Assembly (NCBI GenBank): GCA_964546765.1 | Contig: CAZJKV010000051.1 | Coordinates: forward strand, 1 to 13,221 | Direction: 5' to 3' | Origin: JAITWN01 sp964546765 | GTDB lineage: Bacteria; Pseudomonadota; Gammaproteobacteria; SZUA-140 | DNA: 13,221 bases | Shown here: piece after piece, positions 7,318 to 13,221 of the stretch | Layout of the letters: every line of letters begins with the position of its first letter | Numbering within the stretch: position 1 is the first letter of the stretch | The notes under the pieces: generated by a model | The model's database searches: none | Told to the model about the DNA's origin: nothing | What the model saw: the letters and a program-made list of their open reading frames with translations, nothing else | Made by a program: the position numbers and the translations under genes

Positions 7318-9065
7318 GCGCTCGTGCCGGTTTGCATCCCGGTATTGGTGAACTGCGCACGGTACAAGTCGGTATAGCGGCCGTTCGCATCGAGCAGATC
7401 GCGATGGCTGCCCGCTTCGATGATACGCCCGTGCTCCATCACGATGATCCGGTCGGCGCTTTCGACGGTCGACAGGCGGTGGGCAATGACCAGCGTGGTA
7501 CGACCCTGACGCGCGTTGTCGAGCGCCTCCTGCACCTGGCGTTCGGTCTCGGTGTCGAGCGCCGAGGTCGCCTCGTCCATAATCAGGATCGGCGCGTCCT
7601 TGAGCAAGGCGCGAGCGATGGCCAGACGCTGGCGCTGCCCGCCGGACAACAGCACGCCGTTCTCGCCGATCAGGGTGTCGATGCCGTCCGGCATCTCGGC
7701 GGCGAATGTCATGACACGCGCGGCCTCGGCAGCGGCGACCACCTGCTCACGCGTTGCGACCCGGTTGCTACCATAGGCGATATTGTCGGCAACGCTGCCG
7801 TTGAACAGGACGACATCCTGCGTCACCAGCGCGATGTTCGCGCGCAGATCGGACAGGCGAAGATCGTGAATATCATGTCCGTCGACGAGGATGCGACCGG
7901 AATCCGGGGCGTAGAAACGGGGGATCAGGTTCACCAGCGAGGTCTTGCCGGCGCCCGAGGGCCCGACAAGCGCGACGGTTTCGCCCGGTGCGATGGTCAG
8001 CGTGACCTCCTGCAGCACCGGCTCGGTGTCGGCTTCATAGCGCAGGCCGACCCGATCGAACTCGATGCGGCCCACTAGGCGGCCGGCGGTCTGCGTACCG
8101 CTGTCCGGTTCCGGCGCCTCGTCGATGAGCCTGAAGATGCTCTCCGATGCCGCGAGGCCGCGCTGCAGGTGCTCGTTGACGCTGATCAGGCGCTTGACCG
8201 GTGAAAACAGCATCGCCGCCGCGCCGAAGAACGAGACGAAGCCGCCGACCGTCATGTCGGAATTCGCCGCGGTGATATAGATAACCGTCGCCAGCGCCAT
8301 GACGATGATCAGCTGGACGATCGGCACGCTGGCCGCCGACACCACGGCGATCTTCATCTGGTAGCGCCGGACCCAGTTCGCGATCGCGTGGAACCGTGAA
8401 TATACCTGCTCGCGCGCGCCATAGACCTTGATGACGCGGTTACCGCGTATCGACTCCTCGAGCACATGGGTCATGCCGCCCATTGACTGCTGCAGTGACC
8501 GGCTCATGCTCCGCAGGCGGTGGCTGATCAGCTTGACGATCAGGGCGACCGCCGGCGCGATCAGCAGGAACACCAGCGCGAGCTTCCAGTCCAGATACAG
8601 CATCCACGCGAGCAGGCCGATCACCGCGATGCCGTCACGCACCAGCACGACCAGCACTGTGGACGCGGCCGCGGAAACCTGGGTCGCGTCATAGGTGATC
8701 TTGGAGATCATCTCGCCCGAGGTGCGTTCGGCGAAAAACCCGACCGGCAGGTCGATCAGCTTCGAAAACATCAGCTCGCGCAAGTCGAGCACGACCTTGT
8801 TCGCGACCCATGCCAGGGCGACGGTGCTGACATAGATCGCGATGCCGCGCACGATAAAGAGGCCGACCAGCAGCAGCGGCATCAGCAGGATCCAGTCCGG
8901 ATCCTTTTCGACGAATGTCTGGTCGAGCAGCGGCTTGATCAGCGCCGGCAACGCCGGCTCGGTCAGCGCCGTGACGACCATCGCGGCCAGCGCGATCAGG
9001 AACAGCCCCCGGTAGGGCCGGACATGGCTCAGCAGGCGTCGGTAGAGTTCGCGGCTGTTGGTCAT
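7314..9065 (-). CDS. msbA: Lipid A-core flippase MsbA (ABC transporter, fused TMD-NBD)
   Basis: At 583 residues it is the length expected for MsbA, an inner-membrane homodimer that flips lipid A-core to the periplasmic leaflet using ATP. The N-terminal membrane domain (about 20-300) carries six hydrophobic segments; EPALPALIKPLLDQTF (36-51) is typical of MsbA. The nucleotide-binding domain shows Walker A GPSGAGKT (368-375), the Q-loop TQD (415-417), the signature LSGGQ (473-477), Walker B ILIMDE (493-498) and the switch histidine H529. The open frame extends upstream over the acyltransferase gene, but the start is ATG 9065, which overlaps the acyltransferase stop as ATGA (9062-9065). That overlap and the lipid A role of both products indicate a coupled operon. 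The 3' end converges on the DUF6165 gene with no room for a terminator. Confidence 0.96.
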   Translation of the reverse strand: MTNSRELYRRLLSHVRPYRGLFLIALAAMVVTALTEPALPALIKPLLDQTFVEKDPDWILLMPLLLVGLFIVRGIAIYVSTVALAWVANKVVLDLRELMFSKLIDLPVGFFAERTSGEMISKITYDATQVSAAASTVLVVLVRDGIAVIGLLAWMLYLDWKLALVFLLIAPAVALIVKLISHRLRSMSRSLQQSMGGMTHVLEESIRGNRVIKVYGAREQVYSRFHAIANWVRRYQMKIAVVSAASVPIVQLIIVMALATVIYITAANSDMTVGGFVSFFGAAAMLFSPVKRLISVNEHLQRGLAASESIFRLIDEAPEPDSGTQTAGRLVGRIEFDRVGLRYEADTEPVLQEVTLTIAPGETVALVGPSGAGKTSLVNLIPRFYAPDSGRILVDGHDIHDLRLSDLRANIALVTQDVVLFNGSVADNIAYGSNRVATREQVVAAAEAARVMTFAAEMPDGIDTLIGENGVLLSGGQRQRLAIARALLKDAPILIMDEATSALDTETERQVQEALDNARQGRTTLVIAHRLSTVESADRIIVMEHGRIIEAGSHRDLLDANGRYTDLYRAQFTNTGMQTGTSA

Positions 9066-9988
9066 CGGTCGTAGAATCCGGGCTGTCCGTCGGGGCGGAC
9101 CCTGAAACGGCGATGCGTCCACAGGTACTGTTCCGGACAGCGGCGCACCATATCCTCGACGACCCGGATCACGCGCGCGGTATCCTCGAGCTCGTCGCCA
9201 CCGGGAAAGTCCTCGAGCGGGGGCAGAACCGTCAGCCGATAACCCCGGTCGCCGGGCAGCCGTTGCGGGAAATAAGGTATCACAAGCGCGTTGCACATGT
9301 CGGCAAAGCGCGCGGTCGCGGGGTTCGACGCCGCCGGGACACCGAAGAACGGCACGAACACCCGGTTCCGGCGCCGGTAATCCTGGTCCGGGGCATACCA
9401 GACCGCCTCGCCGTGCTTGAGACAGCGCAGCATCGTGCGCACATCGTCGCGCTGGACCGCGCCCTTGAGGTAGCGGTCGATGCTGCGCCGCATCGCCCGG
9501 TCGATGACCGGGTTCTCGTGGACGCGGTACATCGCATTGACCGGGACCAGGTCGTTGAGCAGGCGCGCGCCGAGTTCCGAGGTCGTGAAATGCGCGGTCA
9601 GCAAGATGACGCCGCGGCCGGAGGCCAGCGCAGCGCGCAGGTGCTCGATGCCTTCAACCTCGGCGATCAGCCGGCGGACGCGCCGCTCGGGCTGCCACCA
9701 CGATATCGCGGTCTCGATGACGCCGATACCGAAGGAGCGAAACGATTCGCACAGCAGGCGCTCGCGCGCGGCGGCGGACAGTTCGGGGAAACAGAGTTCG
9801 AGGTTGACCTCGGCGATGCGCCGGCGGCGCGTATGGCGCTTGCGGAACTGGTCGCCGATCAGTCGGCCCGCGGCGAGCGCGTGACGGTAAGGAAGCCAGG
9901 CGAGGGTCCGGACGAGACCGATCAACAACCATGTCATCCAGTAGCGGGGCGACAGCAGCGGGGCGAATGACGGCTGCGGGCGTTTCAC
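9062..9988 (-). CDS. Lipid A biosynthesis lauroyl/acyl-ACP acyltransferase (LpxL/HtrB family)
   Basis: At 308 residues it matches the length of LpxL. It adds a secondary acyl chain from acyl-ACP to Kdo-lipid IVA at the inner membrane. One N-terminal membrane anchor is visible at about 17-33. The catalytic H-X4-E motif is H133-FTTS-E138, and other conserved blocks are WYAPDQDY (197-204), FVPFFG (211-216) and QYLWTHRRF (287-295). The start is GTG at 9988 with GCAGG about seven bases upstream. The N-terminal SPRYWMTWL (13-21) matches the usual LpxL beginning, so no later start is needed. It overlaps msbA by four bases and follows tolC by 82 bp. Whether it transfers laurate or myristate, or acts as LpxL or LpxM, cannot be decided from sequence. 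Confidence 0.92.
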   Translation of the reverse strand: MKRPQPSFAPLLSPRYWMTWLLIGLVRTLAWLPYRHALAAGRLIGDQFRKRHTRRRRIAEVNLELCFPELSAAARERLLCESFRSFGIGVIETAISWWQPERRVRRLIAEVEGIEHLRAALASGRGVILLTAHFTTSELGARLLNDLVPVNAMYRVHENPVIDRAMRRSIDRYLKGAVQRDDVRTMLRCLKHGEAVWYAPDQDYRRRNRVFVPFFGVPAASNPATARFADMCNALVIPYFPQRLPGDRGYRLTVLPPLEDFPGGDELEDTARVIRVVEDMVRRCPEQYLWTHRRFRVRPDGQPGFYDR

Positions 9989-10070
9989 CGGCGCGCCTGC
10001 GGTCAGGGCAATTGCGACTGTCGCGGAACCCCGGTCATGTGCAGGGCTATCCGGCGCCCGTGCGCGCCCA
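9989..10070. other. Short gap between tolC and the acyltransferase gene
   Basis: These 82 bp hold only the acyltransferase ribosome site. I see no stem followed by a T-run that would end tolC transcription and no convincing -10/-35 pair, so transcription may continue from tolC into the lpxL-msbA pair. Confidence 0.4.
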
Positions 10071-11408
10071 TCAGCCCTCCAGCCACCGATTGATCTGCTC
10101 GAGATCCTGCACCGTCAGCAGGCCCGCGGCCTCCTTCAGCAACAGGGTATTGATGATGTAGTCGTAACGCGCGCGGGCATAGCCGCGTTCGGCCTCGAAC
10201 AGATCGCTGCGCGCGAGCAACACATCAACGGTGGTGCGGGTCCCGACCTCGAGACCGGCCTCGGTTGCGTCGAGCGCGCTCTGCGCAGACACCCGCGCCT
10301 GGGCCAGCGCCTGTACGCGGTTGATCGCAGCGACGACCGCGAGATAGGCGTCGCGGGTCTGACGCAGCGTCGCGCGGCGCTGGCGCTCGACCTCTTCCAT
10401 GGCCTGGGTCAGGCGAAAGCCGGCCTCGCGGGTGCGAGAGTTGACGGCATTGCCTTCGAACAGGGGCAGGCTGAAGCGCAGGCCGATGATGCCGTCCTCA
10501 TTTTCCCGCCTGCCGCCAAAGGCGCTGCTGTCGGATTCGGTGCGGCTCAGGCTCGCGACCAGGTCGAGACGCGGATGATGGCCGGCGCGCTGTATCTTGA
10601 CCACGTCGTGCGCGATCTCCTCGCTGAACTGCGCCGCGAGCAGCGCGAAGTTCTGCTCCATCGCGAGCGCAGCCCACTGGTCGATGTCCGCGGGGTCCGG
10701 ACGTTCAAGCGGGATCTCGGGGATCAAGGCCTTGATCCGTCCGGGCGCCTCGCCGGTGATCTCGTACAGTGCCTCCTCGCTGCTCTGCAGCTGGTTCACC
10801 GCCTCGATCTCGGCCGCCGTGGTCAAGTCGAAGGCCGCCTGGGCCTCGTGGACATCGGTGATCGCGACCAGGCCGACCTCGAAGCGCTGTTTCGACTGTT
10901 CGAGCTGGCGTTCGATCGCCTCCTTCTCGGCCTGCGCGAATTCGAGGTTGTCGCGCGCGGCGAGCACCTCGAAATAAGCCTGTGCGACCCGCACCATCAG
11001 GGCCTGCTCCGCCGATCGGTATTCGGCATCGGCGCGACCGACCGTCGCGTCGGACTGGCGCAGGCGCATGAAGAACTCGCGGTTGTAGAGCGGCTGGTTC
11101 AGCGACAGCGAGATCCCGGAGGATTCGAAGGAAGTCGTACCGGGCGCCGCGAACGGCGAGGTGATGATGCGCTCGCGTCCCCAGTTATAGTCGGCATCCA
11201 GGCTGACGGACGGTTGCAGCAACGCCCGGTTCTGCGACTTGATCTCGAACTCTGCCTGGCGCGCGGCCTCGGCGGCGCGCAGCACCGGATCGTTGTCGAG
11301 CGCGAGACGGTGGATGTCGACCAGGTCGTAGGCCGACGACGTCGCGCTGCAAGTCAGCAGCGCCAGCGCCGCGGCCAGGCCAAGGGCCATCTTGCCTGTG
11401 AAAACCAT
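10071..11408 (-). CDS. tolC: TolC-family outer membrane channel protein
   Basis: This 445-residue precursor has a Sec signal peptide: a basic start, a hydrophobic stretch at 7-20 and probable cleavage after SSA at 24-26. TolC forms a trimeric outer membrane barrel with a long periplasmic alpha-helical tunnel, serving type I secretion and RND or ABC efflux. The internal duplication typical of the family is visible as RFEVGLVAITDVHEAQAAFD (175-194) and GLEVGTRTTVDVLLARSDLF (385-404), each preceded by long coiled helices. LNQPLYNREFF (103-113) and FSLPLFEGN (312-320) are strand-forming beta-barrel segments. The frame is open to 11630, but the real start is ATG 11408, with AAGGAA six bases before it and the signal peptide directly after. 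The leader contains a long inverted repeat. Partner transporters are not in the window. The symbol denotes family identity, not proven orthology. Confidence 0.93.
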   Translation of the reverse strand: MVFTGKMALGLAAALALLTCSATSSAYDLVDIHRLALDNDPVLRAAEAARQAEFEIKSQNRALLQPSVSLDADYNWGRERIITSPFAAPGTTSFESSGISLSLNQPLYNREFFMRLRQSDATVGRADAEYRSAEQALMVRVAQAYFEVLAARDNLEFAQAEKEAIERQLEQSKQRFEVGLVAITDVHEAQAAFDLTTAAEIEAVNQLQSSEEALYEITGEAPGRIKALIPEIPLERPDPADIDQWAALAMEQNFALLAAQFSEEIAHDVVKIQRAGHHPRLDLVASLSRTESDSSAFGGRRENEDGIIGLRFSLPLFEGNAVNSRTREAGFRLTQAMEEVERQRRATLRQTRDAYLAVVAAINRVQALAQARVSAQSALDATEAGLEVGTRTTVDVLLARSDLFEAERGYARARYDYIINTLLLKEAAGLLTVQDLEQINRWLEG

Positions 11409-11438
11409 GGTGTGTTCCTTGTGTTTCAAACGATCAAG

Positions 11439-11535
11439 AAAAACGATAAAGGGGGTCAGACTCGCTTGATCCCGGAGATTTCCCCGCCGGCCGGCACGAA
11501 ACCGGGGGATCAAGCGAATCTGACCCCCTTTATCG
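11439..11535 (-). repeat. Long REP/RAYT-like inverted repeat, possible terminator or attenuator before tolC
   Basis: Two 30-base arms, 11444-11473 and 11506-11535, are inverted copies differing at one position (C at 11461 against the base pairing to 11518). Between them are 32 bases containing a GCCGGCCGGC palindrome (11486-11495). The outer half of each arm carries AAAGGGGGTCAGA. On the minus strand the stem is followed at once by TTTTT (11443-11439), the form of an intrinsic terminator, placed after pcm and 30 bases before the tolC start. The shared core with the copy at 12405-12443 marks it as a dispersed repeat. From family knowledge, GGGG-headed palindromes of this kind are associated with RAYT (REP-associated tyrosine transposase) proteins; no such gene is in the window. 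Confidence 0.85.
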
Positions 11536-11551
11536 ATCGCCTTTTGATCCC

Positions 11552-12199
11552 TCAGAATTCGAACTTCCGGGTAGCCGGGGCATTGATGAGCATAGGCAGG
11601 TCGGTCTCGAACAGGCTCTCGCGGCTCCACTCGTTCTCTCCGGTGCGACGCACCAGGATCGCCTCCATGACCGGCGCGACGCCGACGACGACGAACAGGC
11701 GCCCGTCGCGGTTCAGCGATCGCTGAAAGGCATCGGGCAGCACCGGCATCGACCCGGTGATCGCAATGGCGTCATAGAGTCGGTCTCCGTTCCAGCCCTG
11801 CGCCGCGTCGCCGGTCTCGAGCGTGACGTTGTCGATGCCGTAGACCGCGAGCTTGTCCCTGGCCTCAACCGTGAACCCGGGGAGGATGTCGACGCTGACG
11901 ACCTGGCGAACCGCGCGCGCGAGCAGCGCCGTCACATAGGCGCTGCCGGTGCCGACCTCGAGCGCGACGTCGGTCGGATGCAGGCTGAGCGCCTGCAGCA
12001 TGCGCGCCTCGACCTTCGGGTGCATCATGACCTGGCCGTGGCCGATCGGCGCCGCAATGTCGGCATAGGCGAGCCCGGCATATTCGTCCGGGACGAAATC
12101 CTTGCGCGAGACCTCGCCGAGCAGGTCGAGTACCTGCTGGTCCAGCACATCCCACGGGCGGATCTGCTGCTCTATCATGTTGAATCGGGCGTCTCTCAC
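11552..12199 (-). CDS. Protein-L-isoaspartate O-methyltransferase family protein (divergent, tolC-linked type)
   Basis: This 215-residue SAM-dependent methyltransferase is related to Pcm. SAM motif I is LEVGTGSAYVTALLA at 80-94, followed by the acidic motif SVDILPG (102-108), then GDAAQGW (130-136) and YDAIAITG (142-149). Canonical Pcm has GQTIS, whose serine helps hold the isoaspartyl substrate; here the equivalent is GHGQVMMHP (53-61), without Thr-Ile-Ser, and the C-terminus (LPMLINAPATRKFEF) differs from classical Pcm. It therefore belongs to a subgroup that, from memory, sits beside tolC in many gammaproteobacteria, and repair of isoaspartate is not assured. The start is GTG 12199 with a strong GGAGGG eight bases upstream; an ATG seven bases earlier is out of frame and ATG 12178 would cut into the conserved NMIEQQIRPWDVLD. 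Confidence 0.85.
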   Translation of the reverse strand: MRDARFNMIEQQIRPWDVLDQQVLDLLGEVSRKDFVPDEYAGLAYADIAAPIGHGQVMMHPKVEARMLQALSLHPTDVALEVGTGSAYVTALLARAVRQVVSVDILPGFTVEARDKLAVYGIDNVTLETGDAAQGWNGDRLYDAIAITGSMPVLPDAFQRSLNRDGRLFVVVGVAPVMEAILVRRTGENEWSRESLFETDLPMLINAPATRKFEF

Positions 12200-12258
12200 T
12201 TGCCATGCCCTCCGGCTGTGGAAAAACTAGGGTATTCGTTTTGCCCCGGCATGGCAAG
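12199..12258 (-). promoter_or_regulatory. 11-bp inverted repeat spanning the pcm-like gene's ribosome site
   Basis: CTTGCCATGCC (12199-12209) and GGCATGGCAAG (12248-12258) are perfect inverted copies 38 bases apart. In the minus-strand transcript the 3' arm covers the last two bases of GGAGGG (12208-12213), the eight-base spacer and the first base of the GTG. A hairpin would therefore hide the start region. Alternatively the arms are paired protein-binding half-sites. Confidence 0.5.
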
Positions 12259-12347
12259 AATGGCCCTCGCCGTAACACAATGAATTGCAACCAGTCTGCC
12301 CTGACCGACCGGCCTGCTGCGCGGGCACCTGCCGGCCCTGCGCTTTC

Positions 12348-12376
12348 TTGCATCGACCTGACGTATCATATAGATT
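12348..12376 (+). promoter_or_regulatory. Weak candidate promoter for thiC
   Basis: TTGCAT (12348-12353), a 17-bp spacer and TAGATT (12371-12376) lie in the only AT-rich patch before thiC. TATCAT at 12364-12369 is a better -10 on its own but lacks a -35. Transcription from here would give a leader of about 85 bases carrying the palindrome. Confidence 0.3.
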
Positions 12377-12390
12377 CATTCGATCCCTTT

Positions 12391-12443
12391 CAGAACAACG
12401 GGGCAGAACAAAGGGGGTCAGACTCGTCTGACCCCTTTGTTCT
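12391..12443 (+). repeat. Compact REP/RAYT-like palindrome with an extra tandem half-copy, in the thiC leader
   Basis: The palindrome has arms 12405-12423 and 12426-12443, identical except that the left has GGGGG and the right CCCC; only TC separates them. Its left arm with centre, AAAGGGGGTCAGACTCG (12410-12426), is base-for-base the same as 11448-11464 in the tolC leader. The 13 bases before it (CAGAACAACGGGG, 12391-12403) are a near copy of CAGAACAAAGGGG (12404-12416), so a further partial unit is present. No T-run follows on either strand, so it is not a standard terminator. Confidence 0.82.
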
Positions 12444-12467
12444 TGAACCATTCCAGAGGTCATCGAG

Positions 12468-13221
12468 ATGAACGCCATCCCTGAACAGATCGCCACCGAC
12501 GCGACGCGGCTGACCGCGGAGGTCACGCACCCGTACCCGGCGTCGCGCAAGGTCTATGTGACCGGCAGCCGCCCCGATATCCGGGTGCCGATGCGCGAGA
12601 TCGCGCTGTCCGGGACCCGGACCCGGGACGGTCTCGAGCCGAACGATCCGATCACCGTCTACGACACCTCCGGCCCCTACACCGACCCCGCGGCGCGGAT
12701 CGACCTGCGCGCGGGCCTGCCCGGTATACGCAGTCCGTGGATCGCGGATCGCGCCGATAGCGGGGAACTGCCGGGGCTGAGCTCGGAATTCGGCCGGCGC
12801 CGTCTCGCCGACGCCGGGCTCGATGCATTGCGTTTTGCCCATGCCCGCCGGCCGCGCCGGGCGCTGGCCGGACACAACGTCACGCAGATGCATTATGCGC
12901 GGCGCGGCATCGTCACACCCGAGATGGAATTCGTCGCGCTGCGCGAGAACCTGTGCCAGGCCGAGCTGCGCGACCGTTCGCTCGCTTTCCAGCACCGCGG
13001 CGAGTCCTTCGGCGCGGCGACGCCGCAGCAGATCACACCGGAGTTCGTCCGCGACGAGGTCGCACGCGGCCGCGCGATCATCCCGGCGAACATCAATCAC
13101 CCGGAACTCGAGCCAGTCATCATCGGGCGCAATTTCCTCGTCAAGATCAATGCCAACATCGGCAATTCGGCGGTGACCTCGTCGATCTCTGAAGAGGTCG
13201 AGAAGCTGGTCTGGGGCATTC
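12468..13221 (+). CDS. thiC: Phosphomethylpyrimidine synthase ThiC, N-terminal part
   Basis: This gene runs off the end of the window; 251 of roughly 630 residues are visible without a stop. ThiC is a radical-SAM [4Fe-4S] enzyme that converts aminoimidazole ribotide to the hydroxymethylpyrimidine phosphate precursor of thiamine. The visible part is the ThiC-associated N-terminal domain (VYVTGSRPDIRVPMREI, 27-43; ITVYDTSGPYTDP, 63-75) and the first part of the catalytic barrel, with NINHPELEPVIIGRNFLVK (208-226) and INANIGNSAVTSSISEEVEK (227-246), which are near invariant in the family. The cluster-binding cysteines lie beyond the window. ATG 12468 has AGAGG eight bases upstream. It is divergent from the pcm-like gene. 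Most bacterial thiC genes are under a TPP riboswitch; none is recognised here. Confidence 0.95.
   Translation, partial: MNAIPEQIATDATRLTAEVTHPYPASRKVYVTGSRPDIRVPMREIALSGTRTRDGLEPNDPITVYDTSGPYTDPAARIDLRAGLPGIRSPWIADRADSGELPGLSSEFGRRRLADAGLDALRFAHARRPRRALAGHNVTQMHYARRGIVTPEMEFVALRENLCQAELRDRSLAFQHRGESFGAATPQQITPEFVRDEVARGRAIIPANINHPELEPVIIGRNFLVKINANIGNSAVTSSISEEVEKLVWGI

Larger units (their letters stand above)
12200..12467. other. Divergent intergenic region between the pcm-like gene and thiC
   Basis: These 268 bp hold, in order, the pcm ribosome site and its 11-bp inverted repeat, a stretch without recognisable signals (about 12260-12345), a weak plus-strand promoter candidate, a tandem half-repeat (12391-12417), a compact palindrome (12405-12443) and the thiC ribosome site AGAGG (12455-12459). 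I looked for the TPP riboswitch consensus blocks (CUGAGA and the ACCUGAUCUGG/AGGGA core) and did not find them. Confidence 0.6.

Noticed and set aside
9066..9296. N-terminal extension of msbA to 9296
   Set aside because: It would cover the end of the acyltransferase gene in another frame; ATG 9065 gives the normal MsbA length and beginning.
10005..10065. Small stems (GCGACTGTCGC and GGGC...GCCC) after tolC as a terminator
   Set aside because: The stems are only four to five pairs and no T-run follows; such stems are common by chance in GC-rich DNA.
11409..11630. N-terminal extension of tolC to 11630
   Set aside because: The extension translates the inverted repeat and the end of pcm, and would bury the signal peptide that begins right after ATG 11408.
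10575..11726. A 383-codon plus-strand open frame opposite tolC, through the repeat and into pcm
   Set aside because: It spans a coding gene, a non-coding inverted repeat and another gene on the other strand, so it is a chance frame.
12405..12443. Thi-side palindrome as an intrinsic terminator
   Set aside because: Neither strand has a T-run after the stem, and the structure lies between the only plausible promoter and thiC.
12390..13100. A 236-codon minus-strand open frame opposite thiC
   Set aside because: The plus strand encodes highly conserved ThiC sequence; the minus frame reads through the palindrome and shows no known motif.
1..13221. CRISPR array, tRNA, insertion sequence or prophage
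   Set aside because: No regularly spaced direct repeats, no tRNA-like cloverleaf and no transposase or integrase sequence were seen; the genes form an ordinary LPS/envelope locus.

Overview
The window is a chromosomal segment from a GC-rich Gram-negative bacterium, most likely a gammaproteobacterium. The supporting evidence is a set of LPS inner-core and lipid A genes, an LpxL-type acyltransferase, MsbA and TolC. The order thiC / pcm-like / tolC / lpxL-like / msbA / kdkA / waaL-like / glycosyltransferases / waaA also resembles, from memory, the thiC-tolC-waa neighbourhood of pseudomonads and related groups. The genus cannot be fixed from the sequence alone. No tRNA, rRNA, insertion sequence, prophage or CRISPR array is visible.

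Layout. At 1-1719 (+) lie the 3' end of waaA (Kdo transferase) and, 2 bp later, a GT9 heptosyltransferase of OpsX type. At 1738-4699 (-) is a tight three-gene unit: a WaaE/LgtF-like GT2, a CDP-glycerol glycerophosphotransferase-family protein starting in an ATGA overlap, then a GT4 enzyme. At 4834-6111 (+) is a WaaL/Wzy-type O-antigen ligase. At 6090-6833 (-) is the Kdo kinase KdkA. At 6910-7317 (+) is a small DUF6165-type protein. At 7314-9988 (-) is an lpxL-like acyltransferase overlapping msbA by ATGA. At 10071-11408 (-) is a TolC-family outer membrane channel. At 11552-12199 (-) is a divergent Pcm-like methyltransferase. From 12468 (+) thiC runs off the end of the window.

How the genes fit together. 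WaaA, the OpsX-like GT9, KdkA and the WaaE/LgtF-like GT2 would together build an inner core in which Kdo is phosphorylated, then heptosylated, then glucosylated, as known for Haemophilus-type LPS. The GT4 and CDP-glycerol-type enzymes would elaborate the core. LpxL completes lipid A acylation, MsbA flips the lipid A-core, and the WaaL-like protein ligates O antigen in the periplasm. TolC is the outer membrane duct of export and efflux systems. ThiC (thiamine pyrimidine synthesis) is functionally unrelated.

The most unusual non-coding content lies between 11409 and 12467. Two palindromic repeats share the 17-base core AAAGGGGGTCAGACTCG and sit just upstream of the ribosome binding sites of tolC and thiC. 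They look like REP/RAYT-type elements. The tolC-side copy ends in a T-run on the tolC strand, so it also resembles an intrinsic terminator or attenuator. An 11-bp inverted repeat covers the start of the pcm-like gene. No TPP riboswitch is recognisable before thiC.
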